From Candidatus Dadabacteria bacterium (GTDB lineage Bacteria > Desulfobacterota_D > UBA1144 > Nemesobacterales > Nemesobacteraceae), in NCBI GenBank assembly GCA_028823955.1, contig JAPPFE010000016.1, positions 76,497-140,496 of the forward strand: 64,000 nt of DNA, written 5' to 3'. A model generated the notes under the pieces. It searched no databases, had not been told where the DNA came from, and was given only the letters and a program-made list of their open reading frames with translations. Position numbers and translations under genes: made by a program. Positions 16,330 through 27,008 of the stretch are shown here, in pieces (positions within the stretch are counted from its first letter, which is position 1; every line of letters begins with the position of its first letter).

Positions 16330-17043
16330 TCAAATGGCTTTTCCGTTGGCATTGCGGGATTCTATCCACGATATCACGGATTCAAACATCTTTCTGCCGT
16401 CCTCTGAGCCCAGCAGGCTCTCGAAACTGCGCTCGGGGTGAGGCATCATCCCGAGTACATTGCCACGGCTGTTGGCGATTCCCGCTATGTTGTCCTCTGC
16501 GCCGCTTGGATTCGCTTCGGCACTGAGCTCTCCTCCTTCCCCGCAGTAGCGCAGAACTATTCTCCGTTCCCGGGTATCGTCCCCGTCCGGGGGCAGGACG
16601 AAATTGCCTTGCGCGTTTGCGACCGGCAGTTTCAGCACTTCTCCCTTGCGGAGAAGGCAGGTAAAGGGCGTATCGGTATCCTCGACCCTTACGTTTGTCC
16701 ATCTGCAGACGAATTTCAGTGAGGAGTTGTGTATAAATGCCCCGGGAAGAAGTCCCGATTCAACAAGAATCTGAAACCCGTTGCATATCCCTATTACCGG
16801 GACTCCGCTTGCGGCAAGTTCCCTGAGAGGGCTTACCACCGGAGAGAACTGCGATATAGCTCCCGCGCGAAGATAATCTCCGTAGGAAAACCCCCCTGGT
16901 ATTACGATGCAGTCTATTCCCTCGAGGGAAGTTTCCTCGTGCCATATAAGTTCGCAGGGCCGACCCAGGATTTTTTTTATGGCGTGATAGCAGTCGTGGT
17001 CGCAGTTGGACCCCGGAAAGAACAGAACTCCGAAACTTGGCAT
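16330..17043 (-). CDS. purQ: Phosphoribosylformylglycinamidine synthase, glutaminase subunit PurQ
   Basis: The amidotransferase subunit that supplies ammonia for step four of purine synthesis. It is a class I glutamine amidotransferase with nucleophile Cys in VIGICNGFQILVESG and the His/Glu pair in MMPHPERSFE. The ATG at 17043 gives MPSFGVLFFPGSNCDHDC, the normal PurQ start. An ORF extension upstream to 17106 only re-reads purS. The start overlaps the purS stop (TAATG). PurL, the catalytic partner, is not in the window. Confidence 0.95.
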   Translation of the reverse strand: MPSFGVLFFPGSNCDHDCYHAIKKILGRPCELIWHEETSLEGIDCIVIPGGFSYGDYLRAGAISQFSPVVSPLRELAASGVPVIGICNGFQILVESGLLPGAFIHNSSLKFVCRWTNVRVEDTDTPFTCLLRKGEVLKLPVANAQGNFVLPPDGDDTRERRIVLRYCGEGGELSAEANPSGAEDNIAGIANSRGNVLGMMPHPERSFESLLGSEDGRKMFESVISWIESRNANGKAI

Positions 17044-17297
17044 TATTTTTCCGCTACCTCTACCGAAGAATCTTCGATTACCGGGTTGGAAAGGAGTTTC
17101 CGGCACATCTCGTCCGCTTTGCGGCTTACTTCCTCGGCGGATTCGCCCTCCATGGTGAGCTCCACGACTTTGCCTACCCTTGCGTCTGAGACCCCGCTGA
17201 ATCCGAGACCGGAAAGAGCGTTAAGCACCGCCTTGCCCTGGGGGTCGAGCACCACGGGCTTGAGCTTAACCTCTATTTTCACAGAAAACTGTTTCAT
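17043..17297 (-). CDS. purS: Phosphoribosylformylglycinamidine synthase subunit PurS
   Basis: An 84-residue small subunit that bridges PurQ and PurL in the three-part FGAM synthase. Recognised from VLDPQGKAVLNALSGLGFSGVSDARVGKVVEL, the family core, and the helix EVSRKADEMCRKLLSNPVIED. It is directly upstream of purQ with TAATG coupling. The presence of PurS implies the small-type PurL used by most bacteria outside the gamma-proteobacteria. Confidence 0.95.
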   Translation of the reverse strand: MKQFSVKIEVKLKPVVLDPQGKAVLNALSGLGFSGVSDARVGKVVELTMEGESAEEVSRKADEMCRKLLSNPVIEDSSVEVAEK

Positions 17298-17335
17298 CTC
17301 CTGTTTCCTTGTTCCGGTGTGAATTCTGCGGGATA

Positions 17336-18193
17336 TTACCCGCGCGAGAGCAGTATGCCAATAATTCTCTCAAGCTCCTCGGGAGAATAGTACTCTATTT
17401 CTATTTTTCCTTTTGTCTTGCTGCGGCTTATTCTTACCTTGGTCGAGAATTTCCCGGAAAGCTCTTCTGTAAGTTCTCTGGTGAAGATATCTTCTGCCAC
17501 CTCATTCAAAGCTGGTTCAGCGGGGCGTTCAGTATCTCTGCTTCTCTTTTTTACAAGCGCTTCGGTTCGCCTTACCGTAAGGTCCTTTTTCAGCACTTCT
17601 CCGAGAAGGGAATTCATTTCCTCGGGGGAGGAGGCGGCTAGAAGCGCTCTTGCGTGCCCTGCGGTTATCGCACCCGAGACAAGCGCTTCCTTAGCTTTAT
17701 CAGAAAGCTTGAGAAGCCTCAACTGGTTCGTGACAACAGAGCGATTTTTCCCCGTTTTCTTGGCTATATCGTCATGGGTAAGCCCGAAACGCTCCGAGAG
17801 CTTTTCATAAGCCTCAGCCTCTTCAATGGGATTTAAGTCCTCTCTTTGTATGTTTTCTATTAATGTCAGCTCCGCTACGTCCTGATCGGTAGCGGTTCTT
17901 ATCACTACGGGGAGCTTTTCGAGTTTGGCAATTCTTGCCGCTCTCCATCTGCGTTCCCCGGCCACTATTTCAAAACCGCCGTCTGTCTTCCTGACGATAA
18001 GAGGCTGTATGACCCCGTTTTCCTTTATAGACTCTGCGAGTTCCTCGAGCGCACCCTGTTCAAACTGCTTTCTCGGCTGCGAGGGATTCGGCTTAAGCAG
18101 GTCCGTGCTTACCATCTGGTACCCGGTGGATTCCGTTTCCAGATTCTTCGGAATAAGGGAGTCAAGTCCTCTTCCCAGGCTTTGTCTTTTCAC
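17336..18193 (-). CDS. parB: Chromosome-partitioning protein ParB
   Basis: A CTP-dependent DNA clamp that loads at parS and spreads. The N-terminal domain holds LKPNPSQPRKQF and GERRWRAARIA (the CTP-binding arginine patch), then ENIQREDLNPIEEAEAY and a helix-turn-helix (HDDIAKKTGKNRSVVTNQLRLLKL). The C-terminal dimer segment ends EYYSPEELERIIGIL. Length, 285 residues, is normal. It lies one base after parA. I found no clear parS site in the window. Confidence 0.96.
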   Translation of the reverse strand: MKRQSLGRGLDSLIPKNLETESTGYQMVSTDLLKPNPSQPRKQFEQGALEELAESIKENGVIQPLIVRKTDGGFEIVAGERRWRAARIAKLEKLPVVIRTATDQDVAELTLIENIQREDLNPIEEAEAYEKLSERFGLTHDDIAKKTGKNRSVVTNQLRLLKLSDKAKEALVSGAITAGHARALLAASSPEEMNSLLGEVLKKDLTVRRTEALVKKRSRDTERPAEPALNEVAEDIFTRELTEELSGKFSTKVRISRSKTKGKIEIEYYSPEELERIIGILLSRG

Positions 18194-18194
18194 G

Positions 18195-18980
18195 TCAGTT
18201 AACCTCCGCTCTGCTTATTATTTCATTTGCGAGTTTCATGTAGTTCTGCGCTCCGCTCGACTTGATTTCATAAAGCAGAAGCGGCTTTCCGTGGCTTGGC
18301 GCTTCGGCGAGCTTAACGTTTCTGCTTATTACGGTGTCGAAGGTCTTTTCGCCGAAGTGATTCCTTACGTCCTCGGCCACAGAGTGACATATGTTATTGC
18401 GGGAATCGAACATGGTCAGAAGATAGCCTTCCACCTCGAGTGAAGGATTGAGTCTCTGCTTGGCGAGCGATATGGTTGTCTGCAGCTGGCCTATTCCTTC
18501 AAGAGCGTAGTATTCGCACTGAACGGGTATTAGCACCCGGTCGGCCGCGGCGAGCGCGTTTATGGTGAGCAGGCTTAGAGACGGAGGGGCGTCTATGAAT
18601 ATGTAATCGTACTCAGCCTTTATCTCGTCGATAACCTTTTTAAGACGGTATTCTCTGCTTTCTGTCTCTATGAGGTGTATCTCCGCCCCGGTGAGTTCGT
18701 GATTCGCCGGACATAGGTGCAGGTAACCGTTTAGAAGCTCAGGATAGACGTCAATTACGGTGTCTGTGAGCTTTACTTCTCCCAGTATGACGCTGCAGAT
18801 GTTTTTCGAATTAACCGATTCCTTATCAATGCCGAGCCCCCCGGTGGCGTTTCCCTGGGAATCAAGATCTATGAGAAGCGTTCGGCGGTTTGCCACTGCC
18901 AGAGAGGCCGAAAGGTTGACTGCGGTTGTGGTTTTACCGACTCCCCCTTTCTGATTTACCACGCATATTACTTTTGACAT
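18195..18980 (-). CDS. parA: Chromosome-partitioning ATPase ParA (Soj)
   Basis: A deviant Walker ATPase that forms a nucleoid-bound gradient pulling ParB-parS complexes. The deviant Walker A is VNQKGGVGKTTTAVNLSA, and Walker B is YIFIDAPPSLSLLTINAL. There is no N-terminal helix-turn-helix, so this is the chromosomal Soj type of 261 residues and not a P1-plasmid ParA. It begins the parA-parB pair and is transcribed divergently from pgpA. Confidence 0.96.
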   Translation of the reverse strand: MSKVICVVNQKGGVGKTTTAVNLSASLAVANRRTLLIDLDSQGNATGGLGIDKESVNSKNICSVILGEVKLTDTVIDVYPELLNGYLHLCPANHELTGAEIHLIETESREYRLKKVIDEIKAEYDYIFIDAPPSLSLLTINALAAADRVLIPVQCEYYALEGIGQLQTTISLAKQRLNPSLEVEGYLLTMFDSRNNICHSVAEDVRNHFGEKTFDTVISRNVKLAEAPSHGKPLLLYEIKSSGAQNYMKLANEIISRAEVN

Positions 18981-19076
18981 TTGCCTGTAAAAAAATGATA
19001 AACTTGGCGATGTTATCAGTCAAATGAGTCTTGCTTAAGATACGCCCCCGAGGGCGGGATTCCCGGAGAGTTAACC

Positions 19077-19532
19077 TTGATAAACAGGATATGCGTTGTT
19101 TTTTCGACTTTTTTCGGGCTGGGATTCGCTCCCGGGGCCCCGGGAACGGTTGGGACCCTTGGAGCGGTCGGGGTCGTGTACCTGCTAAGCCTCGCAGGCG
19201 GCGTGGTTTTTTATTCGATATTCACGCTGGGACTGATCCTTGTCTCTTTTATAGCCGCCGGCCGCTGCGTGCGGATTTTTAAAAGGGAAGACCCGCCCGA
19301 GGTCGTGATTGACGAGGTATGCGGATTTTTAGTGTGCATGCTTTTCATTACCCCGAACCCGCTTAACCTGGCGATCGGCTTTTTTCTGTTCAGGTTCTTC
19401 GATATAGCAAAGCCGTTTCCGATACGGAGAGTCGAGAAGCTCCCGGGGGGTTACGGTATCGTGATGGATGACGTTTTGGCCGGGGTGTACGGCAACCTTT
19501 GCCTTCAGGCGATCATCCTTCTTTCCAGTTAG
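19077..19532 (+). CDS. pgpA: Phosphatidylglycerophosphatase A
   Basis: A 151-residue membrane phosphatase that converts phosphatidylglycerophosphate to phosphatidylglycerol. PgpA family stretches are visible: FGLGFAPGAPGTVGTL, the acidic VVIDEVCGF, and a C-terminal IVMDDVLAGVYGN. The start is TTG at 19077, supported by CGGAGAG six bases upstream. It is the first of a pgpA-cinA-recA series on the plus strand, a common bacterial neighbourhood. Membrane segments fill the middle of the protein. Confidence 0.9.
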   Translation: MINRICVVFSTFFGLGFAPGAPGTVGTLGAVGVVYLLSLAGGVVFYSIFTLGLILVSFIAAGRCVRIFKREDPPEVVIDEVCGFLVCMLFITPNPLNLAIGFFLFRFFDIAKPFPIRRVEKLPGGYGIVMDDVLAGVYGNLCLQAIILLSS

Positions 19533-19543
19533 AATTACCCGCG

Positions 19544-20788
19544 ATGTGTGTCGAGATAATAACGACCGGAAATGAGATAATGAGCGGTCTCACCCGGGAT
19601 ACCAATTTCAGCTGGGTAGCCGCGGAACTGTCCTCATCCGGCATTGAGGTTAAGCACCACTGCGCGGTTGCCGATGACCTTGACGATCTTCTCGATTCTT
19701 TTGCCACGGCCTCAAAAAGAGCCAGATTTGTCATAGTTACGGGAGGGCTTGGCCCCACCGAGGATGATCTGAGTGCGCTTGCAGCCTCGAAATTCCTGGG
19801 AACTCCCCTTGTTTTTAATCCGGAGGTCTACGAAGACATTGCTCTGAAGCTGAGGAAGAGGGGAAGGGAGCCCAACATCCATCATGAAAAACAGGCCATG
19901 TTCCCTGAAAAAACGGCGGTTATCGAGAACCCCGTCGGCACGGCGTCCGGCTTCAGCTTTGTTTCCGGCAATTCGAAATTCTACTTTCTTCCCGGCGTCC
20001 CGAGGGAATTCAGGCGGATGTTCAGAGAACATGTTTTTCCGGATATAAGTGGCGTTGCGGAAAAGGGAACCATCCTGCGCGTGAGAGTGCTCAGGACCTT
20101 CGGCCTGGGCGAATCCGAGGTGGCGGAAAAGCTGGGAGGCTTCTCCACCGAAGGGGTGGATGTAGGATACAGGATCCGCCTGCCCGAGATCCATCTGCGG
20201 TTCACGGCCTCCGGCCATGACGGCGAGGTGCTGGATTCACTTCTGCGCGATGCCTGCGCGCAGGCCAGAGAAAGACTGGGAAATTTTCTCTTTTCCGAGG
20301 ATGATGAACCCCTTGAGGAGGTAACCGCAGCTTTGTTGCTTGAAAAAGACCTGACCCTTTCCGCTGCGGAGTCCTGCACGGGAGGGCTTTGCTCAAGCCG
20401 GTTTACTGACATTCCCGGAAGTTCAGCTTATTTTCTGGGAGGAGCTGTGGTATACAGCAACGAATCAAAGGAGAAGCTTCTCGGGGTAAGCACGGATACG
20501 CTCGTGCGGTTCGGCGCGGTGAGCGAGCAGGTGGTTTTCGAAATGGCCCAGGGGGCGAGAGAGCTTTTCGGAACCGATATAGGGATTTCGATATCCGGGA
20601 TCGCAGGTCCGGGAGGAGGAACCGCGGAGAAGCCCGTGGGCACCGTGTGGTTTGGATTCAGTCACGTTTCCTCGGGGACTTTCTGCGAGAAACGGAATTT
20701 TACTGGAACGAGGGATGAGATAAAAAACTTTGCCGCTTCCACCGCCATTGATACGGTTAGGAAGTTCTGCCTTGATTATGTAGGATAG
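19544..20788 (+). CDS. cinA: CinA (NMN deamidase / competence-damage protein)
   Basis: A two-domain protein of about 414 residues. The N-terminal molybdopterin-binding-like domain begins EIITTGNEIMSG and contains VTGGLGPTEDD. The C-terminal deamidase domain contains LSAAESCTGGLCSSRFTDIPGSSAYFLGGAVVYSNE, the typical CinA signature for nicotinamide-mononucleotide amidase (PncC). I use the ATG at 19544. Reading the frame back to 19499 only overlaps pgpA. It is just upstream of recA, the classic cinA-recA arrangement. Confidence 0.95.
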   Translation: MCVEIITTGNEIMSGLTRDTNFSWVAAELSSSGIEVKHHCAVADDLDDLLDSFATASKRARFVIVTGGLGPTEDDLSALAASKFLGTPLVFNPEVYEDIALKLRKRGREPNIHHEKQAMFPEKTAVIENPVGTASGFSFVSGNSKFYFLPGVPREFRRMFREHVFPDISGVAEKGTILRVRVLRTFGLGESEVAEKLGGFSTEGVDVGYRIRLPEIHLRFTASGHDGEVLDSLLRDACAQARERLGNFLFSEDDEPLEEVTAALLLEKDLTLSAAESCTGGLCSSRFTDIPGSSAYFLGGAVVYSNESKEKLLGVSTDTLVRFGAVSEQVVFEMAQGARELFGTDIGISISGIAGPGGGTAEKPVGTVWFGFSHVSSGTFCEKRNFTGTRDEIKNFAASTAIDTVRKFCLDYVG

Positions 20789-20830
20789 TAATTTTAGAAC
20801 CACAGAGACCAGAACGGAGATTAAGACGGA

Positions 20831-21862
20831 ATGAGCGATCTTGACGAGAAGAACAAGAATATAGACGTAGCCATCAGCACAATAGAGAAGCAGTTCGGAA
20901 AAGGTTCCATAATGAGACTGGGGGAGGATGCTTCCCTCTCGGATATCCCGGTTATCACCTCGGGCTCCCTTGGACTCGACATAGCGCTTGGAGTCGGGGG
21001 CTTTCCCAGGGGAAGAATCGTCGAGGTTTACGGCCCTGAAGCCTCGGGTAAGACCACCATAGCGCTTCACGCCATTGCGGAGGCCCAGAGGGCCGGCGGA
21101 ATAACCGCATTTGTCGATGCCGAGCATGCTCTTTCGACAAGCTACGCGGCGGCACTTGGGATCAAGGTTGAGGACCTTCTTATTTCGCAGCCCGATTTCG
21201 GAGAACAGGCCCTTGAAATCATCGATACCCTGATAAGAAGCAACGCGGTTGACCTCATAGTGCTTGACTCGGTCGCGGCCCTTACCCCCCGCGCTGAAAT
21301 CGAGGGGGAGATGGGAGACACTCACGTGGGTCTTCAGGCGAGACTGATGTCGCAGGCGCTTCGCAAGATAACGGCTAACGTGAGCCGTTCTAAGACCATA
21401 GTGATCTTCGTTAACCAGCTTCGCATGAAAATCGGGGTTCCGGCGTACATGAACCCCGAGACCACCACCGGGGGTAACGCGCTTCGGTTCTATTCGTCGG
21501 TGAGAATTGACATAAGGCGCATCGGGTCGCTTAAAGACGGCGACCGTATCGTGGGTAACAGGGTCAGGGCGAAGCTTGTCAAGAACAAGGTCGCTCCGCC
21601 TTTTAGGGAAGCGGAATTCGAAGTGATTTTCGGAAGGGGGATATCAAAGCTCGGAGAGCTCGTGGATCTGGGAGCCAAGTTCAACGTGATAAAGAAAAGT
21701 GGCACCTGGTATTCCTACGAAGGGGAGAGGATAGGACAAGGAAGGGAGAATTCCAAGAAGTTTCTCCACGAAAATCCAGAAATTCGCGAAAAAATAAGAG
21801 AAGAGATCATAAAGGCCTCGGGAATGGGTTCTTCTGGGGAAGCGGAAGCTGCTGAGTCATAA
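20831..21862 (+). CDS. recA: Recombinase RecA
   Basis: Strand-exchange recombinase and LexA coprotease, 343 residues. Walker A is [10 protein letters not shown], followed by [17 protein letters not shown] and the L2-region motif [16 protein letters not shown]. The C-terminal tail is acidic ([10 protein letters not shown]), as expected. Only 42 bases separate it from cinA, and I see no SOS box in that gap, so it may be expressed from a promoter further upstream. The restriction-modification island begins about 225 bases downstream. Confidence 0.98.
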   Translation: MSDLDEKNKNIDVAISTIEKQFGKGSIMRLGEDASLSDIPVITSGSLGLDIALGVGGFPRGRIVEVYGPEASGKTTIALHAIAEAQRAGGITAFVDAEHALSTSYAAALGIKVEDLLISQPDFGEQALEIIDTLIRSNAVDLIVLDSVAALTPRAEIEGEMGDTHVGLQARLMSQALRKITANVSRSKTIVIFVNQLRMKIGVPAYMNPETTTGGNALRFYSSVRIDIRRIGSLKDGDRIVGNRVRAKLVKNKVAPPFREAEFEVIFGRGISKLGELVDLGAKFNVIKKSGTWYSYEGERIGQGRENSKKFLHENPEIREKIREEIIKASGMGSSGEAEAAES

Positions 21863-21952
21863 TCCGCCGTCCCGGGCCGCAAAGCGAAGATGCCTATCCC
21901 AAACGGTCTTAACTCCGGTTCTGGGGAGAGGTGCTTCTGGTAGGCGGCGGAT
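21862..21952. repeat. Spaced inverted repeat downstream of recA
   Basis: ATCCGCCG at 21862-21869 and CGGCGGAT at 21945-21952 are perfect inverted copies about 75 bases apart. The first arm overlaps the recA stop region. No gene fills the 224 bases up to hsdR. It may be a scar or border of the inserted restriction island, but two 8-base arms can occur by chance. Confidence 0.3.
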
Positions 21953-22086
21953 ACAGTAATAGCGAGCGGGATGACCACTCTCGGCTCAGGGAACGCACTT
22001 CCTTGTTTTTCCTTTTCTGTTAATGAATAATACGGGATAGTCAGCAAGCGTGCAGAATTTGAGTAGACGCTAATGGATGCGTCGAA

Positions 22087-25000
22087 ATGAAATCGGAAAA
22101 TTTTGAATTCCTCAGAGAACGTTGGCCGGAACTCGCCTCATTAGGTGGTTTTGCTGAATTTTACACCTATACGGATCCTACTAGCGCTCTGGTAAAGCTT
22201 AGATTGCTAGCTGAGAACCTTACCAGAGATATCTACAATGAACTTAGGTTTCCAAGACCTCCCCGCTCAAATTTCGTAAACCTTTTGGAAGAAGATACGT
22301 TTTGCACCTTCATTCCCAAAGTTCTGCTAAACAAGCTCCATGCGTTGCGCATACACGGCAATAAGGCTGCCCACGGAGAAACGACAGAACCGCGAACTGT
22401 GCTACGGCTTTTGAAAGAGGCACATGACTTAGCTCTTTGGCTTGCCGTGAATTTCGAGGAAGCTGACCCAGGCACATTGCCTTCGTTCAACCCGCCGTCG
22501 CCTGACCCTAGCATGTCAGCAGCGGAGAAGGCTAAGCTCGAAAAACTGGCGTCGCAGGAAGCGCAATTGAACGATTTATTGCTTGAATTGGATCAAGTGC
22601 GCGAAAGGGCTGAAACTGCCGAAAAGAAATCCGAGGAGCTTGAAGATCTGGCGGCTTCAGCGAAGACATCCACCGACCTTCTTGAATTCGATGAAGCAAC
22701 TACCCGGAGTCGGATCATTGACGGGCTTCTTGCTTCTGCTGGCTGGGATGTCGGTCCCGACTTGCAGACAACGGACAGCGTTGCGAAAGAATATGAGGTT
22801 GCTGATCAGCCGACGACAACGGGAAAGGGCTTCATTGATTATGTTCTGTGGGATGATGATGGAGCGCCGTTGGCGGTTATTGAAGCCAAGAAGACATCCG
22901 TTGAACCGGAACTCGGACGTAAACAGGCCAAGCTTTACGCGGACGCTCTGGAAAAGGCGCATGGACAGCGGCCAGTCATCTTCTACACGAATGGATACGA
23001 CATTTGGCTATGGGACGACATGGCGGGTTATCCACCAAGGAGGATTCACGGGTACTACTCCAAGGACAGTCTGCAGTATCTTGTGAAGTTCCAGCGGGGG
23101 AACCAGGAGGATATTTCGGTAATGTCGCCGCGAGAAACAATTGTTGACCGTCTTTATCAGATAGAGACAATTAAACGAGTTGCCGAGCGCTTTTTGTCTA
23201 AGCATCGAAAAGCATTGATCGTTCATGCCACAGGAACGGGCAAGACGCGTGTTGCCATTGCTCTTTCGGAACTGTTGATCCGCGCGGGATGGGCCAAGCG
23301 CGTGCTTTACCTCTGCGACCGGCGCGAACTGCGAAGGCAGGCGAAAAACGCGTTTACCGACTTTCTGCCTTCGGAACCAATCAGAATAGTCAATTCGCGA
23401 ATTCCAGGCGTGCCCAACGAACGCATTTTCATAGCCACTTACCCGGCTATGCTTAAAGTATACCAATCATTTGATGTCGGGTTTTTCGATCTCATCATTG
23501 CCGATGAGTCCCATCGAAGCATCTACAATGTCTACGGCGATCTTTTTCATTACTTCGACGCTTTGCAGGTGGGGTTAACCGCGACGCCGGTTGATTTTGT
23601 GACGCGCAGCACTTTCAATCTTTTTGATTGCCAGAGCCAGATGCCAACGTCCAACTACGACCTTGAACGAGCTGTCGAGGAAGGATACCTGGTGCCTTTT
23701 GAGGTATTTGAGCACACGACGAGATTTTTACGCGAAGGAATTCATTTAGATGGTTTGACCCAGGAACAAATTGCTGAGCTGGAAGAGCAAGGTGAAGACC
23801 CGTCGCAATATGACTTTGGTTCAGAGCAAATTGACAAGGATATTTACAACAAGGACACGAACAGGGCAATTCTCCGAAACCTTATGGAAAACGGTCTGAG
23901 AGAGGCAACTGCCCAAGTCGTTGGGAAGACGATAATTTTTGCGCGAAATCACAGGCACGCTGTACTCATGAATCGTCTTTTCGACGAGATGTATCCTCAA
24001 TATGGAGGCCAGTTTTGTCAGGTAATTGATAACTATGATCCGCGGGCCGAACAACTGATTGACGATTTCAAGGGAGAAGGAGACAACCAGAATCTGACGG
24101 TTGCTATATCGGTTGACATGCTTGACACCGGGATCGACGTTCCAGAAATTCTGAATCTCGTTTTTGCGAAACCCGTTCGTTCGCCTGTCAAATTCTGGCA
24201 GATGATCGGTCGCGGCACACGTCTCTGCCCAAATCTGCTCGGACCCGGAGAAGACAAAACAGTTTTTCGAATTTTCGATCACTGGGGCAATTTCGAGCGC
24301 TTCGAAACAGGTTATAAGCCTGCTGAGCCGCGACAGTCAAAGTCCCTTCTTCAGTTGCTGTTCGAGGAACGATTGAACCTTGCTGAGGCGGCGCTTAGAA
24401 AAAGCGAAGAGGATGTTTTTGACCAAGCCATTAGGCTTGTTGAAGCCGACATAGCCGATTTGCCGGAGGAGTCCGTTTCAGTTCGCGAGTGCTGGCGGGA
24501 GCGGCATTCAGTGCTTCAGGCGGACAGGCTTCGCCAATTTGCCCCCGTAACGGTTTCCATGCTCCGAACCGTCATCGCGCCCCTGATGCAGTGGCGTGCC
24601 AAACGTGGCCTAGGCGATGCCCACGCTTTCGACCTGCTGGTGACGCAGATGCAGACTGCGGTTTTGAACGAGACGGCGGCGCTTGCCGATCTCAAGGTAG
24701 ACTTCTTGGAGCGGGTTGAGCATCTTCAAATGCATTTAAATCCTGTTCGGGAGCGAGGCGAAATCATCAGGCGCGTCAAGTCAGAAGATTTCTGGAAAGA
24801 TGTTTCGGTTCAGGACCTGGAGTCTGTACGTGGTTCCTTGCGCGAAATAATTCATTACCATGATAAGCAGACAGGTGCCACCGTATCGCCTAAGATTATA
24901 GACGTTTCGGAGGAATCTGAGGGCATAGTTATTTCCCGGCGCAGAACTAATCTCAGAACCGTCGAAATGGAGGCTTATAAACATCTGGTGGAGGATGAAC

Positions 25001-25485
25001 TGAAGAAGCACTTCGAAACTAACCCCGTTCTCAAGAAGATACGCACCGGAGAAACTGTTACCAAGGAGGACCTTGAGTCTCTGGTGTCACTTGTGCTGAC
25101 GCAGAACCCGCATATTACACGAAAAGACCTGAACGAGTTTTTCCAAGCGACTGCTCAGCCACTTTACGTAACGATCCGTTCAATCGTTGGACTTGATCCC
25201 GGAGCCGTCAAGGCGAAATTTTCCGACTTGGTGCTGAAGAACCCTTTGCTGACGGCCAAGCAGACACGCTTCCTCACCCTTCTTCAGAACCATATAATAA
25301 AGTTCGGCTTCATTACGGTTGAAAAACTGTACGACCAGCCATTTACCGTTGTTGACGCCGATGGACCAGAAGGCGTTTTTGACAGGCCGGAGGACATTGA
25401 TGATCTAATAAAAATCGTTAATCTATTTGCACCGCCCCAAGAAGGCGGGGATGACGCTGACCAAGAAAACAGGATCATATACTGA
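22087..25485 (+). CDS. hsdR: Type I restriction enzyme, R subunit
   Basis: Motor-nuclease subunit that translocates and cuts unmodified DNA, 1132 residues. An extra N-terminal domain (about 1-145) with [10 protein letters not shown] resembles DUF4145/HEPN-like regions seen in some HsdR proteins. A coiled coil (about 150-200) follows. The nuclease motif is [19 protein letters not shown] (PD-(D/E)xK). Helicase motifs are [24 protein letters not shown] and QMIGRGTR. The C-terminal part fits the EcoEI-type R subunit. It starts an operon with hsdM (TGATG overlap). The base composition is visibly poorer in G+C than recA and tsaB on either side, which suggests acquisition by transfer. Confidence 0.95.
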   Translation: MKSENFEFLRERWPELASLGGFAEFYTYTDPTSALVKLRLLAENLTRDIYNELRFPRPPRSNFVNLLEEDTFCTFIPKVLLNKLHALRIHGNKAAHGETTEPRTVLRLLKEAHDLALWLAVNFEEADPGTLPSFNPPSPDPSMSAAEKAKLEKLASQEAQLNDLLLELDQVRERAETAEKKSEELEDLAASAKTSTDLLEFDEATTRSRIIDGLLASAGWDVGPDLQTTDSVAKEYEVADQPTTTGKGFIDYVLWDDDGAPLAVIEAKKTSVEPELGRKQAKLYADALEKAHGQRPVIFYTNGYDIWLWDDMAGYPPRRIHGYYSKDSLQYLVKFQRGNQEDISVMSPRETIVDRLYQIETIKRVAERFLSKHRKALIVHATGTGKTRVAIALSELLIRAGWAKRVLYLCDRRELRRQAKNAFTDFLPSEPIRIVNSRIPGVPNERIFIATYPAMLKVYQSFDVGFFDLIIADESHRSIYNVYGDLFHYFDALQVGLTATPVDFVTRSTFNLFDCQSQMPTSNYDLERAVEEGYLVPFEVFEHTTRFLREGIHLDGLTQEQIAELEEQGEDPSQYDFGSEQIDKDIYNKDTNRAILRNLMENGLREATAQVVGKTIIFARNHRHAVLMNRLFDEMYPQYGGQFCQVIDNYDPRAEQLIDDFKGEGDNQNLTVAISVDMLDTGIDVPEILNLVFAKPVRSPVKFWQMIGRGTRLCPNLLGPGEDKTVFRIFDHWGNFERFETGYKPAEPRQSKSLLQLLFEERLNLAEAALRKSEEDVFDQAIRLVEADIADLPEESVSVRECWRERHSVLQADRLRQFAPVTVSMLRTVIAPLMQWRAKRGLGDAHAFDLLVTQMQTAVLNETAALADLKVDFLERVEHLQMHLNPVRERGEIIRRVKSEDFWKDVSVQDLESVRGSLREIIHYHDKQTGATVSPKIIDVSEESEGIVISRRRTNLRTVEMEAYKHLVEDELKKHFETNPVLKKIRTGETVTKEDLESLVSLVLTQNPHITRKDLNEFFQATAQPLYVTIRSIVGLDPGAVKAKFSDLVLKNPLLTAKQTRFLTLLQNHIIKFGFITVEKLYDQPFTVVDADGPEGVFDRPEDIDDLIKIVNLFAPPQEGGDDADQENRIIY

Positions 25486-27008
25486 TGATTACAGGTGAAC
25501 TCAAACAGGACATTGATGCGCTCTGGCTTGAGTTTTGGCAGGGCGGAATCACCAACCCGCTGACGGTGATTGAGCAAATCACCTATCTCATGTTTGCGCG
25601 CTTGCTCGACGTGAATGAAACACGTGATGAGAATCGTGAGCGCCACAGTGGCAAAGCCTTCAAGCGGCGCTTCGGTGAGGACGAGCAGGATTTGCGCTGG
25701 TCGCATTTTCGGCATTTGGGGGCAAACGATATGCTATCTTTAGTGCGGGATGAAGTCTTCCCGCATTTCCGTAAGGCGTCCACCAGTGGCACTACCTTTA
25801 CTGAGTTTATGAAGGACGCACAGTTGATGATCCAGAAGCCGAGCCTTCTGGTCAAAGCCGTTAACATGATTCACAAGTTGCCACTGACCGAGGGGGATAC
25901 CAAAGGCGATCTTTATGAATACCTTCTCAGCAAACTGACGACTGCCGGGATTAACGGCCAATTCCGTACCCCGCGCCATATCATTCGTTTGATGGTGGAC
26001 ATGCTGGAACCGAAGCCAACAAATGTGATTGCCGACCCATCGGCAGGCACGGGCGGTTTTCTCGTTCAGGCGATGGAACATCTTATGGAGAAATTTACCT
26101 CGCCCGAGGGAGTGATCGAGGAAACCGATCCAGACACCGGAAAGAAATACAATATTTACACAGGTGATTTGCTTGAAGAACACCGAGAACATATCAGGAC
26201 CAGCATGTTCCATGGCTTTGACTTTGACACAACAATGCTACGCATTGCTGCTATGAACCTGATGCTGCACGACGTTGACGATCCGTACATCCATTATCAG
26301 GATACTCTCAGCAACAGTTTTGCTGAACGCTTCCCGAAGATGGCAAAAGAAGGTTTCGACATCGTTCTCGCCAATCCGCCGTTTAAGGGAAGTCTTGATT
26401 ATGAAGATGTGGATACGAACCTTCTGCGCCAAGTAAAAACAAAGAAAACGGAACTCTTGTTCCTAGTCCTGATCCTGCGCATGCTGAAGCTTGGAGGTCG
26501 GTCAGCGACTATTGTGCCGGACGGCGTGTTGTTTGGCTCGTCAATGGCTCATGTCACATTGCGTAAATTGCTGATTGATAAAAACCAACTTGAAGCTGTT
26601 ATTTCTTTGCCCAGCGGAGTCTTCAAACCCTATGCGGGTGTATCGACTGGTATTCTGGTTTTCACCAAGGGAGGATGCACGGACAATGTATTTTTCTATG
26701 ATGTACAAGCCGATGGTTTCTCACTTGATGACAAGCGTGACCCGGTTGATTCTAATGATCTGCCGAACTGTCTTGCCCGCTGGCAGGCGCGTGATCCAAA
26801 GAAAGATGTTGATCGTAAGGACAAGGCCTTTTTCGTGAATGCCGAGGAGATTTGCAGGGCCAATTATGACCTTTCATTAAGCCGCTATAAGGAGCGGGTT
26901 TATAATGAAGAAAAGCATGATCCACCAAAAGTTATTCTGGAGCGAATGAAAATACTGAATGACGATATCGCTAATGATCTCTCCGAATTGGAAGAGGTGC
27001 TTCGATGA
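25485..27008 (+). CDS. hsdM: Type I restriction-modification, DNA methyltransferase subunit
   Basis: An N6-adenine methyltransferase of 507 residues that works with HsdS to protect host DNA. The N-terminal four-helix domain begins [37 protein letters not shown]. The SAM site is [16 protein letters not shown] and the catalytic motif IV is [10 protein letters not shown]. Its start overlaps the hsdR stop by one base and its stop overlaps hsdS by four, so the three subunits are translated as a unit. No frameshift is seen, and the enzyme looks intact. Confidence 0.96.
   Translation: MITGELKQDIDALWLEFWQGGITNPLTVIEQITYLMFARLLDVNETRDENRERHSGKAFKRRFGEDEQDLRWSHFRHLGANDMLSLVRDEVFPHFRKASTSGTTFTEFMKDAQLMIQKPSLLVKAVNMIHKLPLTEGDTKGDLYEYLLSKLTTAGINGQFRTPRHIIRLMVDMLEPKPTNVIADPSAGTGGFLVQAMEHLMEKFTSPEGVIEETDPDTGKKYNIYTGDLLEEHREHIRTSMFHGFDFDTTMLRIAAMNLMLHDVDDPYIHYQDTLSNSFAERFPKMAKEGFDIVLANPPFKGSLDYEDVDTNLLRQVKTKKTELLFLVLILRMLKLGGRSATIVPDGVLFGSSMAHVTLRKLLIDKNQLEAVISLPSGVFKPYAGVSTGILVFTKGGCTDNVFFYDVQADGFSLDDKRDPVDSNDLPNCLARWQARDPKKDVDRKDKAFFVNAEEICRANYDLSLSRYKERVYNEEKHDPPKVILERMKILNDDIANDLSELEEVLR

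Noticed and set aside
20789-20830. SOS box in front of recA
   Set aside because: No CTGT-N8-ACAG or related palindrome is seen in the gap.
21715-22047. Open frame on the minus strand with a YQKHLSP stretch recalling YidD
   Set aside because: It lacks the conserved Cys-rich CRFxPxCS part, overlaps recA in antisense and has no ribosome-binding site; chance similarity is more likely.
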